From Deltaproteobacteria bacterium (lineage in GTDB: Bacteria > Desulfobacterota > Desulfobacteria > Desulfobacterales > Desulfatirhabdiaceae): 64,000 nucleotides of DNA. Shown one piece after another: positions 56,955-64,000 of this stretch. Both the position numbers and the translations under genes were made by a program. Position 1 is the stretch's first letter. Every line of letters starts with the position of its first letter. The stretch is taken from the NCBI GenBank assembly GCA_016219185.1, contig JACRBZ010000105.1, positions 1 to 64,000 of the forward strand. Direction: 5' to 3'. The notes under the pieces are model-generated. The model saw only the letters and a program-made list of their open reading frames with translations, did no database searches and was not told the origin of the DNA.

Positions 56955-57974
56955 TTACTCTCCTTGCTGTATATCATCCTCAGGAGGATTAAAACCATCC
57001 AGCTTCATCCCCAAAGATAGTTTCATTTCACCAAGAACCGCTTTAATTTCATTTAAAGATTTGCGTCCAAAGTTTTTTGTCTTCAGCATTTCACCTTCGG
57101 TTTTACTGACAAGCTGATAAATTTTAAAAATATCGGCATTTTTCAAACAATTGGCGCTACGAACGGAAAGCTCGAGTTCTTCGACACTCCTGAACAGATT
57201 ATCGTTAAACAACGGCTTCAGATTATCCATAACCTCGTCTTCAGGTTTTGGGATCAAATGTTCATCGAAATTAACAAATTTAGACAACTGCTCCTTCATG
57301 ATCTTGGCGGCATAAGATACGGCATCCTCGGGAAGAACACTTCCATCCGTCCAGACCTCAAGCGTCAATTTGTCATAGTCGGTTCGCTGACCGACCCGGG
57401 CATTTCCGACGACGTAAACCACTTTGTTGATCGGTGAAAACACGGAATCAATCGGAATGGTCCCAACTGGCTCATTCATGTCCTTATTGGCCTCGGACAA
57501 AGCATAACCCTTCCCAAGCTTTACAGTCATGGTCATATTCAGCGTCGCTTTTTCGGATAAGGTCGCAATATGCAAGTCCGGATTCAGAATTTCGCAGCGG
57601 CCATCATCGCTGATGATATCGCCGGCTTTAACCACGCATTCTCCGGAGCGCTGAATACGAATCGTATGAGGACCGGCTTCCTTGACCTTGATCCGCACGG
57701 ATTTAAGATTCAAAATAATCTCGGAAACATCTTCCAGAACACCGGGAATGACGCTGAATTCGTGCATCACTTCTTCAAATTTTACCGAAACAATGGCAGC
57801 GCCGTGCAAAGAAGAGAGTAATATACGTCGAAGGGTATTCCCGATTGTGATTCCAAATCCTCTTTCGAGAGGCTCGCAAACAAACTTGCCGTAAACCGGC
57901 GAGCTTGTAACATGAACCTTTTCCGGCATAACCAAATTCTGCCAGTTGATTGTCATAAGTTCATTGGTTGGCAT
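56955..57974 (-). CDS. rpoA: RNA polymerase alpha subunit
   Basis: 339 residues. The N-terminal assembly domain has FVCEPLERGFGITIGNTLRRILLSSLHGAAIVSVKFEEVMHEFSVIPGVLEDV. A flexible linker follows, then the C-terminal DNA-binding domain (LSVRSANCLKNADIFKIYQLVSKTEGEMLKTKNFGRKSLNEIKAVLGEMKLSLGM). Length is normal. It lies between rpsD and rplQ in the standard alpha-operon order, and nothing is unusual. Confidence 0.98.
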   Translation of the reverse strand: MPTNELMTINWQNLVMPEKVHVTSSPVYGKFVCEPLERGFGITIGNTLRRILLSSLHGAAIVSVKFEEVMHEFSVIPGVLEDVSEIILNLKSVRIKVKEAGPHTIRIQRSGECVVKAGDIISDDGRCEILNPDLHIATLSEKATLNMTMTVKLGKGYALSEANKDMNEPVGTIPIDSVFSPINKVVYVVGNARVGQRTDYDKLTLEVWTDGSVLPEDAVSYAAKIMKEQLSKFVNFDEHLIPKPEDEVMDNLKPLFNDNLFRSVEELELSVRSANCLKNADIFKIYQLVSKTEGEMLKTKNFGRKSLNEIKAVLGEMKLSLGMKLDGFNPPEDDIQQGE

Positions 57975-58064
57975 TATGATTTCTCCAGACTGTTTTCAGA
58001 GGATTTTCGAATATCGCTTATTGATGGGTATAGCACGAATTTTGATAGACTCCGGCAAGTACGC

Positions 58065-58694
58065 TTATTTTGAATAAAGCTCGACAATAAGCTGTTCCTG
58101 AATTGGCATGGTCAAATCCTCGCGGACCGGCAGACCTTTAACGTTGCCTGTAAATACGTCTTTTTTCAATTCAAGCCACTGCGGTACGCCTCTTCTGACT
58201 ACAGCCTCAAGCGAATCATTGATCGCCTTGATTTCTCTACTGGACTCCCGAAGTTCAATCACATCCCCTGGTTTAATCAAAAACGATGGAATGTCGACCC
58301 GTTTTCCATTGACCAGAAAATGGGCATGTCTGACAAAATGCCTTCCCTGAGTTCTTGAATTCGTAAAACCAAGTCGATAAATAACGTTATCCAGGCGTCT
58401 TTCCAACATGATCAGCAGATTCGATCCGGTAATACCTTTCTGATGTTCGGCCCTTTCAAAAAACAGATGAAATTGTTTTTCTGAAAGTCCATACATGCGC
58501 TTGACTTTTTGTTTTTCACGAAGCTGGATACCGTAGTCTGAGACTTTTCTGCCTCTTCGCTGCCCATGTTGACCGGGGGGGAAACTGCGGCGATCGAAAG
58601 CACATTTGTCTGAATAGCACCGATCCCCTTTCAAAAAGAGTTTTAAATTTTCGCGTCGGCATAGCCGGCATACCGAACCAATATATCTTGCCAA
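58065..58694 (-). CDS. rpsD: Small ribosomal subunit protein uS4 (zinc-binding form)
   Basis: 209 residues: ARYIGSVCRLCRRENLKLFLKGDRCYSDKCAFDRR carries four cysteines (VCRLC and RCYSDKC), the C+ zinc form. The S4 RNA-binding domain follows (LERRLDNVIYRLGFTNSRTQGRHFVRHAHFLVNGKRVDIPSFLIKPGDVIEL). It is a primary 30S assembly protein and, in many bacteria, the translational repressor of its own operon. It lies 90 bases upstream of rpoA. Confidence 0.98.
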   Translation of the reverse strand: MARYIGSVCRLCRRENLKLFLKGDRCYSDKCAFDRRSFPPGQHGQRRGRKVSDYGIQLREKQKVKRMYGLSEKQFHLFFERAEHQKGITGSNLLIMLERRLDNVIYRLGFTNSRTQGRHFVRHAHFLVNGKRVDIPSFLIKPGDVIELRESSREIKAINDSLEAVVRRGVPQWLELKKDVFTGNVKGLPVREDLTMPIQEQLIVELYSK

Positions 58695-58743
58695 GTCATC
58701 CTCCTTTATATCCAGTTGACTCTAAAGTCAAAATTACACAAAA

Positions 58744-59130
58744 CTAAACGCGTCGCCTTTTAGGTGGTCGGCAGCCATTATGCGGAATTGGCGTAACATC
58801 CTTGATCGAAACAATATTAAATCCAGCGGCCTGCAAAGATCGCAGAGCGGACTCACGTCCAGCACCGGGGCCTTTAACAAATACTTCAACTGTCTTCATA
58901 CCATATTCAAGTGCCTTTTTAACGGCATCCTCCGCAGCCAGTTGCGCGGCAAAAGGGGTACTCTTTCGAGAACCCTTAAAGCCCTGGACCCCGGAGCTGG
59001 ACCATGACAGAACGTTGCCGACCGGATCGGTAATCGTTACGATCGTATTGTTAAAAGTGGACTGAATATGAACAACCCCACTGGATATATTCTTTTTTTC
59101 TTTTTTCTTGATACGGGTTCTTTTTGCCAT
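58744..59130 (-). CDS. rpsK: Small ribosomal subunit protein uS11
   Basis: 128 residues: SGVVHIQSTFNNTIVTITDPVGNVLSWSSSGVQGFKGSRKSTPFAAQLAAEDA, then VFVKGPGAGRESALRSLQAAGFNIVSIKDVTPIPHNGCRPPKRRRV. Both are diagnostic of S11, a protein of the 30S platform. It lies between rpsM and rpsD in normal order. Length is standard. Confidence 0.98.
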   Translation of the reverse strand: MAKRTRIKKKEKKNISSGVVHIQSTFNNTIVTITDPVGNVLSWSSSGVQGFKGSRKSTPFAAQLAAEDAVKKALEYGMKTVEVFVKGPGAGRESALRSLQAAGFNIVSIKDVTPIPHNGCRPPKRRRV

Positions 59131-59159
59131 TGATTAAAGCCCCTGTCTCCTATGGTTCC

Positions 59160-59540
59160 CTATTTTTTAGCTGCGACCTTCTTTTTGACAGCAGCCCGCT
59201 TAGGTCCTTTACGGGTACGCGCATTGGTCTTTGTCCGTTGCCCTCGTACCGGAAGCGATTTTCGATGACGAAGCCCGCGATAGCATCCTAAATCCATCAA
59301 TCTTTTAATACTCATGGATATTTGGGTCCGGAGTTCACCCTCAACTTTTAAATCGCTGTCAATTATTTTTCGGATATTGTTGACATCTATATCTGAAAGC
59401 TGATCTACTTTTGTGTCCGGGTTAATGTTCAGTCTGTTCAGGATGCTTTTTGATGTGGTCGGCCCGATTCCATATATATAGGTGAGCCCAACTTCAATCC
59501 GTTTACGCTTCGGTAAATCTACACCAGCAATTCTAGCCAA
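59160..59540 (-). CDS. rpsM: Small ribosomal subunit protein uS13
   Basis: 126 residues: ARIAGVDLPKRKRIEVGLTYIYGIGPTTSKSILNRLNI, then YRGLRHRKSLPVRGQRTKTNARTRKGPKRAAVKKKVAAKK. This is standard S13 with its helix-two-turn-helix motif and basic tail, located in the 30S head. It is the first large gene of the alpha operon, 14 bases after rpmJ. Confidence 0.98.
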   Translation of the reverse strand: MARIAGVDLPKRKRIEVGLTYIYGIGPTTSKSILNRLNINPDTKVDQLSDIDVNNIRKIIDSDLKVEGELRTQISMSIKRLMDLGCYRGLRHRKSLPVRGQRTKTNARTRKGPKRAAVKKKVAAKK

Positions 59541-59554
59541 AGCTAAATCCTCCT

Positions 59555-59668
59555 CTATCCCTGCCTTTGTTTGTGTCGCTTATTTTCACAAATGACGCGC
59601 AAAACCTGTTTACGACGGATTATTTTACACTTGCTGCATATTTTTTTGATTGATGCCCTTACTTTCAT
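59555..59668 (-). CDS. rpmJ: Large ribosomal subunit protein bL36 (zinc-binding form)
   Basis: A 37-residue gene found by reading the minus strand between infA and rpsM: KVRASIKKICSKCKIIRRKQ, then VLRVICENKRHKQRQG. Cys11, Cys14, Cys27 and His32 form the zinc site of the C+ type. The position between infA and rpsM is the conserved one. Confidence 0.97.
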   Translation of the reverse strand: MKVRASIKKICSKCKIIRRKQVLRVICENKRHKQRQG

Positions 59669-59754
59669 TAAGTTTCGCTCCTGTTCCCTGCGGCTTATCC
59701 CTATAAGCATAGCACATAATGACGATGATTTCCAGTGCCCCAGAGGGATATTAA

Positions 59755-59973
59755 TTATTTGGATCGGTAAGTGATTCTGCCCCGGGTAAGGTCATAGGGA
59801 GAAAGTTCGACCGTCACTTTATCTCCAGGCAGAATTTTGATGAAATGCATTCGCATTTTCCCGGAAATATGTGCGAGTATCTGATGTTTGTTCTCCAACT
59901 CGACTTTAAACATGGCATTCGGAAGGGTTTCAAGCACCTTTCCTTCAACTTTGATCGCTTCTTCCTTAGGCAT
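59755..59973 (-). CDS. infA: Translation initiation factor IF-1
   Basis: 72 residues: PKEEAIKVEGKVLETLPNAMFKVELENKHQILAHISGKMRMHFIKILPGDKVTVELSPYDLTRGRITYR, the OB-fold IF-1 signature. The start at 59973 was chosen over the ATG six bases earlier because GGAG then lies nine bases upstream. It follows secY directly; adk and map, which many bacteria place here, are absent. Confidence 0.97.
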   Translation of the reverse strand: MPKEEAIKVEGKVLETLPNAMFKVELENKHQILAHISGKMRMHFIKILPGDKVTVELSPYDLTRGRITYRSK

Positions 59974-60000
59974 ACACATTAACTCCGCTAACGCTTATAA

Positions 60001-61317
60001 TTAAGTTCTTCCCTTTAATCGACCGCCGCCTTTTTTCAAGAATCCTTCATAATGACGGGTCAGCATGTGGGATTCCATCTGCGACATCGTATCAATAGCC
60101 ACGCCGACCACGATCATCAATGCCGTACCGCCAAAATAAAACGGAACATTAAAATTTGAAATGAGAATTGAGGGAAGAACGCATACAGCAGCCACATAAG
60201 AAGCACCACCCAATGTCAAGCGGGTCAGAACCCGGTCGATATAATCCGCGGTCCTCTTTCCCGGTCGTATTCCGGGAATAAATCCACCATGTTTTTTCAT
60301 GTTCTCCGCGACATCAACGGGATTAAACGTAACGGCCGTATAAAAATAGCAGAAGAAAAATATAAACCCGACAAACAGCAGTTCATAGTAAAGATTCCCG
60401 GGTTTAATGGCCGCGGCCACACTCTGAATCCAATCCACCTTGATAAAGCTGGCCAGAGTTGCGGGAAACATGATAATGGAAGAGGCAAATATGGGCGGTA
60501 TCACGCCTGAAGTATTTATCTTAAGCGGCAGATGCGTGCTTTGGCCCCCGTAAAGCTTTCTGCCGATCACCCGTTTGGCATATTGTACCGGAATTCGTCG
60601 CTGCCCTTGTTCGATAAAGACAATAAAACCGACCACGCCAACCATCAGCGCTATCAAAATGAGCACGGGGAAAATACTGAGTTCACCGGTTGACAGGAGT
60701 CTGAATGTATTGGAGATCGCATTGGGAATTCGTACCACGATTCCGGAAAATATGATCAGTGAAATACCGTTTCCGATTCCTCTTTCCGTGATCTGTTCCC
60801 CCAACCACATGATGAAAGCGGTTCCGGATGTAAGAGTGATCATGGTCAGCAAGCGAAACCCCCAGCCGGGAACAATGACGACCGGAGCACCGCCGGGAGC
60901 CATCATGCTCTCCAAACCGACGCTGATACCGAATCCCTGAATGATACTCAGAACAACCGTGCCATAACGCGTGTATTGCGTGATCTTTTTCCGCCCCTGC
61001 TCGCCTTCTTTGGACAGGCGTTCCAGGTGGGGAACGACAACGGTCAGCAGTTGAAGAATAATGGATGCGCTGATATAGGGCATGATACCCAGAGCAAATA
61101 CGGACAATCGTTCCAGCGCACCTCCGGAGAACATGTCAAAAAGACCCAGTATCGTGCCCTTGGCTTTGGCAAAAAAACTGGCCAGCGCCACGGCATCGAT
61201 TCCTGGAACCGGCACATGAACCCCGATCCGGTACACAATAAGAAGACCCAGGGTAAAAAATACGCGCTTTTTCAGTTCGGGAATTTTAAAAAGATTCTGA
61301 AACCCGCCACCAATCAT
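60001..61317 (-). CDS. secY: Preprotein translocase subunit SecY
   Basis: 438 residues with ten membrane helices: LKKRVFFTLGLLIVYRIGVHVPVPGID at the start, then the plug region GGALERLSVFALGIMPYISASIILQLLTVV, TQYTRYGTVVLSIIQGFG, YAKRVIGRKLYGGQSTHLPLKINTSGVIPPIFASSI, and NMKKHGGFIPGIRPGKRTADYI. It is the channel of the Sec translocon. It overlaps the rplO stop by four bases and is followed by infA 27 bases later. Confidence 0.98.
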   Translation of the reverse strand: MIGGGFQNLFKIPELKKRVFFTLGLLIVYRIGVHVPVPGIDAVALASFFAKAKGTILGLFDMFSGGALERLSVFALGIMPYISASIILQLLTVVVPHLERLSKEGEQGRKKITQYTRYGTVVLSIIQGFGISVGLESMMAPGGAPVVIVPGWGFRLLTMITLTSGTAFIMWLGEQITERGIGNGISLIIFSGIVVRIPNAISNTFRLLSTGELSIFPVLILIALMVGVVGFIVFIEQGQRRIPVQYAKRVIGRKLYGGQSTHLPLKINTSGVIPPIFASSIIMFPATLASFIKVDWIQSVAAAIKPGNLYYELLFVGFIFFFCYFYTAVTFNPVDVAENMKKHGGFIPGIRPGKRTADYIDRVLTRLTLGGASYVAAVCVLPSILISNFNVPFYFGGTALMIVVGVAIDTMSQMESHMLTRHYEGFLKKGGGRLKGRT

Positions 61318-61757
61318 GCTGTTACCTCGACGGTTCCGCCCGCAGCTTCAATTTTTACCTTCGCGCTAGTACTGATATGCCCTATCTTGAGGGTGATCGA
61401 AGAGGTAATTTCGCCATTTGCCAGAACCTTGATAGCATCGAATTTTCCCTTAACAATTCCACGCTCAATCAAACTGGCTTCGTCCACGATTGTACCAGCC
61501 TCAAACACGGCAAGTTCATTCAGATTGACGATGGCATAAACTTTTTTAAATATATTGGTAAATCCTCGTTTAGGCAGTCTGCGATGGATCGGCATCTGGC
61601 CGCCTTCAAATCCGGGTCTCACACCGCCGCCGGAGCGGGCTTTCTGTCCTTTGGCCCCTTTTCCGGAGGTTTTACCCGTGCCAGAGGCCATGCCTCTTCC
61701 CAATCTTTTACGATTTTTTCTGGCTCCAATCGCTGGCGACAATTCATTTAAGCTCAT
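61314..61757 (-). CDS. rplO: Large ribosomal subunit protein uL15
   Basis: 147 residues: LNELSPAIGARKNRKRLGRGMASGTGKTSGKGAKGQKARSGGGVRPGFEGGQMPIHRRLPKRGF. This Gly- and Lys-rich N-terminus is unique to L15. It binds 23S rRNA late in 50S assembly. Normal length; ends overlapping secY by four bases and begins right after rpmD. Confidence 0.98.
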   Translation of the reverse strand: MSLNELSPAIGARKNRKRLGRGMASGTGKTSGKGAKGQKARSGGGVRPGFEGGQMPIHRRLPKRGFTNIFKKVYAIVNLNELAVFEAGTIVDEASLIERGIVKGKFDAIKVLANGEITSSITLKIGHISTSAKVKIEAAGGTVEVTA

Positions 61758-61940
61758 CTACTTCTCCTCGGCTTTTACCAGGTGCGACACGGTATTGATC
61801 ATTCCCCTGATTGAAGGGGTATCCGCATGTTCTTTTGCCTGGTTTAGTTTTGTCAGTCCCAGGCTTCTCAGCACTTTTCTGTGTTTTTCTGGCCTGCCAA
61901 TCATACTTTTAATCAGTTTAACCGTAAGAATACCGGACAT
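61758..61940 (-). CDS. rpmD: Large ribosomal subunit protein uL30
   Basis: 60 residues: SGILTVKLIKSMIGRPEKHRKVLRSLGLTKLNQAKEHADTPSIRGMINTVSHLVK, the short bacterial L30. It lies between rpsE and rplO with almost no spacing, as in the spc operon of most bacteria. Confidence 0.97.
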   Translation of the reverse strand: MSGILTVKLIKSMIGRPEKHRKVLRSLGLTKLNQAKEHADTPSIRGMINTVSHLVKAEEK

Positions 61941-61952
61941 CGCATTTTCCCT

Positions 61953-62450
61953 TCAATAGAGTTCTTCTACCCGTTTACCACGTCTTGCTGCTACCTGCTC
62001 GCGACTCTGGAGTTTTCTAAGGCCATCAACAGTTGCCTTGACCACATTGTGAGGATTATTGGATCCCATGCACTTGGTCAGAATATTCTGTACTCCGACA
62101 GCTTCAAGCACTGCCCGAACCGCGCCACCGGCAATCAATCCGGTACCATCAGCAGCAGGTTTCAAAAAAACCTTGCCCGCGCCGAATTTCCCGATGATTT
62201 CATAAGGGATCGTGCCTTCGATTAAAGGAACGTTGCACATGTTCTTCTTGGCCTGCTCGACGCCCTTGCGAATCGCCTCGGGCACTTCCCCGGCTTTGCC
62301 CAGACCGTATCCGACACTGCCATTCCCATCTCCCACGACAACAATTGCGCTGAAGCTGAACCTGCGTCCGCCTTTCACGACTTTTGCAACCCGGTTGATG
62401 TGAACGACCTTGTCAATCAGTTGATTATCGACATTATCTTGTTTGAACAA
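61953..62450 (-). CDS. rpsE: Small ribosomal subunit protein uS5
   Basis: 165 residues: LIDKVVHINRVAKVVKGGRRFSFSAIVVVGDGNGSVGYGLGKAGEVPEAIRKGVEQAKKN, followed by the second S5 domain with GTGLIAGGAVRAVLEAVGVQNILTKCMGSNNPHNVVKAT. It contributes to decoding accuracy and 30S assembly. Normal length and position. Confidence 0.98.
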   Translation of the reverse strand: MFKQDNVDNQLIDKVVHINRVAKVVKGGRRFSFSAIVVVGDGNGSVGYGLGKAGEVPEAIRKGVEQAKKNMCNVPLIEGTIPYEIIGKFGAGKVFLKPAADGTGLIAGGAVRAVLEAVGVQNILTKCMGSNNPHNVVKATVDGLRKLQSREQVAARRGKRVEELY

Positions 62451-62467
62451 GTGTAATCCTCCTTCGA

Positions 62468-62836
62468 TCAGAAATCCAAACCGGCTTCGCGGGCGCCGTC
62501 GCTGACAGCCTTTACCCGACCATGATACAGAAACCCGTTGCGATCAAAAACGACTTTTTTAATTCCCATAGTTACGGCTTTTTGTCCAAGAAGTTTTCCA
62601 ATAAATACCGCTTTTGCAACTTTATTGTCGAACTTGCCCTGGTCTTTTACAGCCGGATCAAGGGTAGAAATGGCCACCATCGTTTGCCCCCTCGAATCAT
62701 CTATGATCTGGGCGTAGATATGTTTTGCGCTACGAAAAACGCAGAGCCTCGGGCGCTCGGGGGTGCCGGAAAGTTTTTTTCGAATGCGCTGTTTTCGTTT
62801 CAAGCGCGCTTGTTTTTTTTCATCAACTGAACTCAT
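62468..62836 (-). CDS. rplR: Large ribosomal subunit protein uL18
   Basis: 122 residues: RLKRKQRIRKKLSGTPERPRLCVFRSAKHIYAQIIDDSRGQTMVAISTLD, ending VVFDRNGFLYHGRVKAVSDGAREAGLDF. This is the 5S rRNA-binding L18. It lies between rplF and rpsE in standard order. Confidence 0.98.
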   Translation of the reverse strand: MSSVDEKKQARLKRKQRIRKKLSGTPERPRLCVFRSAKHIYAQIIDDSRGQTMVAISTLDPAVKDQGKFDNKVAKAVFIGKLLGQKAVTMGIKKVVFDRNGFLYHGRVKAVSDGAREAGLDF

Positions 62837-62909
62837 CCTGTTTTATTCCTTTATCAGATTGAAAATTTGTTCAGCAGGTCGTTCAAGAAACTGCACTCTC
62901 AATCACTTC

Positions 62910-63449
62910 CTATTTAGTCCCTGTCTTTCCAGCTTTTCGTTGAATATGCTCTTCCGCGTATTTAATCCCCTTGCCTTTATACGGCTCCGGCGATCTGAGT
63001 TTTCTGATCTTTGCAGCGGTTTGGCCGAGCAGTTCCTTGTCGATACCGGAAAGCGTGATCACATTGCTCTTGTCAACCGTCGCACTGATACCGTCTGGCA
63101 GGTCATAATTGACCGGATGAGAATATCCAAGACTCAGGGCCAGCACGCTGCCGCTCACCGATGCGCGGTAGCCGATTCCGTTTACTTCCAGATTCCGTTG
63201 AAAACCGGTATGGACACCGATGACCATATTGGCAATCAGGTTTCGCGTCAGGCCTTGGAACGCATCCGTTTTTTTATCTTCAGCTTTCTTTATTACCGTA
63301 ACGACCCCGCCCTCAATCCGCACTTCAATGGATGGATGAAGGAAGCGGGTCAATTTCCCTTTCTCGCCCTGGACCGTTATCAGATTGTCTGCAAGGGAAA
63401 GTTTGACTTTATCGGGAATCGGGATCGGCTTTTTACCTATTCTGGACAT
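62910..63449 (-). CDS. rplF: Large ribosomal subunit protein uL6
   Basis: 179 residues: SRIGKKPIPIPDKVKLSLADNLITVQGEKGKL at the start, and LRSPEPYKGKGIKYAEEHIQRKAGKTGTK at the end, both diagnostic. It is located near the GTPase-associated region of the 50S subunit. Normal length, between rpsH and rplR. Confidence 0.98.
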   Translation of the reverse strand: MSRIGKKPIPIPDKVKLSLADNLITVQGEKGKLTRFLHPSIEVRIEGGVVTVIKKAEDKKTDAFQGLTRNLIANMVIGVHTGFQRNLEVNGIGYRASVSGSVLALSLGYSHPVNYDLPDGISATVDKSNVITLSGIDKELLGQTAAKIRKLRSPEPYKGKGIKYAEEHIQRKAGKTGTK

Positions 63450-63464
63450 GTATCACTCCTCATC

Positions 63465-63863
63465 CTACCATATTTTACAGAGAATTTCCCCACCGACATT
63501 TTCGCTTCTGGCTTGTCGGTCGGTTAATATCCCCTTTGAAGTCGAAAGAATGGAAATGCCCAGTCCATTCAGAACAGGCTTGATATCCTTGCCTTTTGTA
63601 TAGATTCGCCTGCTGGGCTTACTCACGCGCTCCAGACCATAGATCACGCTGGTATTTCCCTGAGCATATTTCAAGTAAACCCTCAATATTCCCTGTTTTT
63701 CATCTTTGACGAATTTATAGTTTCGAATGTAGCCCTCGTTTTTTAAAACCTTGGCCAGCTCGATTTTCAGCTTCGAACCCGGAATATCCACACTGGTGAA
63801 TTTTGCTTTTCCCGCGTTTCGAATCCTTGTCATCATATCCGCAATTGGGTCACTAATCGCCAT
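63465..63863 (-). CDS. rpsH: Small ribosomal subunit protein uS8
   Basis: 132 residues: ISDPIADMMTRIRNAGKAKFTSVDIPGSKLKIELAKVLKNEGYIRNY, ending GLGISILSTSKGILTDRQARSENVGGEILCKIW. This is the standard S8, a primary 16S rRNA binder and translational regulator of spc operons. A GGGAGAAA ribosome site precedes the ATG. Confidence 0.98.
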   Translation of the reverse strand: MAISDPIADMMTRIRNAGKAKFTSVDIPGSKLKIELAKVLKNEGYIRNYKFVKDEKQGILRVYLKYAQGNTSVIYGLERVSKPSRRIYTKGKDIKPVLNGLGISILSTSKGILTDRQARSENVGGEILCKIW

Positions 63864-63915
63864 TGCTTTCTCCCATGCCGTATTTCAATATTTAATTTTC
63901 ATAATCCCTGAACTG

Positions 63916-64000
63916 TTACCAGCTCGATTTGGTTATGCCGGGAAGAGAGCCTTGAGAGGCTAAATTCCGAAAACAAATCCGGCAGATCCCGACCATTCGA
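63916..64000 (-). CDS. rpsN: Small ribosomal subunit protein uS14, type Z, C-terminal part
   Basis: The minus-strand frame ending at TAA 63918-63916 reads RMVGICRICFRNLASQGSLPGITKSSW, the C-terminus of the short zinc-binding S14 (the CRIC pair is half of the zinc site). The start lies beyond the window edge. The position before rpsH is the expected one in the spc operon. Confidence 0.95.
   Translation of the reverse strand, partial: RMVGICRICFRNLASQGSLPGITKSSW

Noticed and set aside
59669..59754. Extra small gene between rpmJ and infA
   Set aside because: The 86-base gap has no open frame with a start and ribosome site on the operon strand.

Overview
The window looks like a chromosomal segment of an anaerobic Desulfobacterota bacterium, probably Desulfobacterales-like. 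This is inferred from gene content, not from a marker search. The supporting content is a branched-chain-type ABC ATPase next to an acyl-CoA ligase, a 2-hydroxyacyl-CoA dehydratase/benzoyl-CoA reductase-type subunit with its ATPase activator, an ADP-forming acyl-CoA synthetase, class I CoA-transferase, TRAP and sodium-linked transporters, sigma-54 control and a large expansion of CheY-like receivers. No rRNA, tRNA, CRISPR array, insertion sequence or phage gene was seen.

Layout. 1-1,170: GC-rich DNA with polysaccharide-export (ABC-2) genes that runs into a LivG-type ATPase inside the Walker A motif, so gene 980-1819 is a chimera. 1,823-4,210: LivF-type ATPase and acyl-CoA ligase. 4,322-4,951: a higBA toxin-antitoxin pair with its promoter/operator. 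5,092-9,486 (minus): Tat-exported metallo-hydrolase, pseudo-receiver, NarL-type regulator and histidine kinase. 9,774-15,552 (minus): a catabolic operon (ACT protein, ketopantoate-reductase-like enzyme, dehydratase activator, dehydratase subunit, ADP-forming CoA ligase). 15,886-40,747 (plus): a signalling and ion-transport island with a sigma-54 activator, NifX-like protein, many stand-alone receivers, two Cache histidine kinase families, a kinase-like/BON/receiver fusion, a DHp-only protein, SulP, DASS and NhaD/ArsB-type transporters. Its right half is a tandem duplication of a five-gene module (transporter, UspA, histidine kinase, receiver, receiver), separated by a lone TRAP small subunit whose leader is itself duplicated. 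40,762-46,689: secF, an RND exporter, tatA, an internally deleted tatC and nhaB. 46,875-49,555: an AAA/DUF4143 ATPase, decayed fragments of a further module copy, a hypothetical gene and a receiver protein. 49,652-56,096 (minus): a complete TRAP transporter, an MFS transporter and a CoA-transferase. 56,338-64,000 (minus): the spc and alpha ribosomal operons from rpsN to rplQ, ending at a strong terminator.

How the parts may work together. The central island resembles a membrane-ion-homeostasis system. Two related Cache kinases sense an extracytoplasmic signal and pass phosphate to a pool of receivers that lack output domains, next to transporters for anions (SulP, DASS) and sodium or similar ions (NhaD/ArsB type, NhaB). 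Two good sigma-54 promoter matches (15,770 and 26,056) and the adjacent enhancer-binding protein suggest it is switched on as a block. The catabolic operon and the CoA-transferase, CoA-ligase, TRAP and MFS genes fit import and CoA activation of organic or aromatic acids.

The points most worth checking are the chimeric ATPase, the duplicated module with its decayed extra copy, the tandem leader RNA with compensating base changes, the kinase-like/BON/receiver fusion and the deleted tatC. All coordinates, motifs and repeats were read by eye. Family assignments rest on remembered motifs without database searches.
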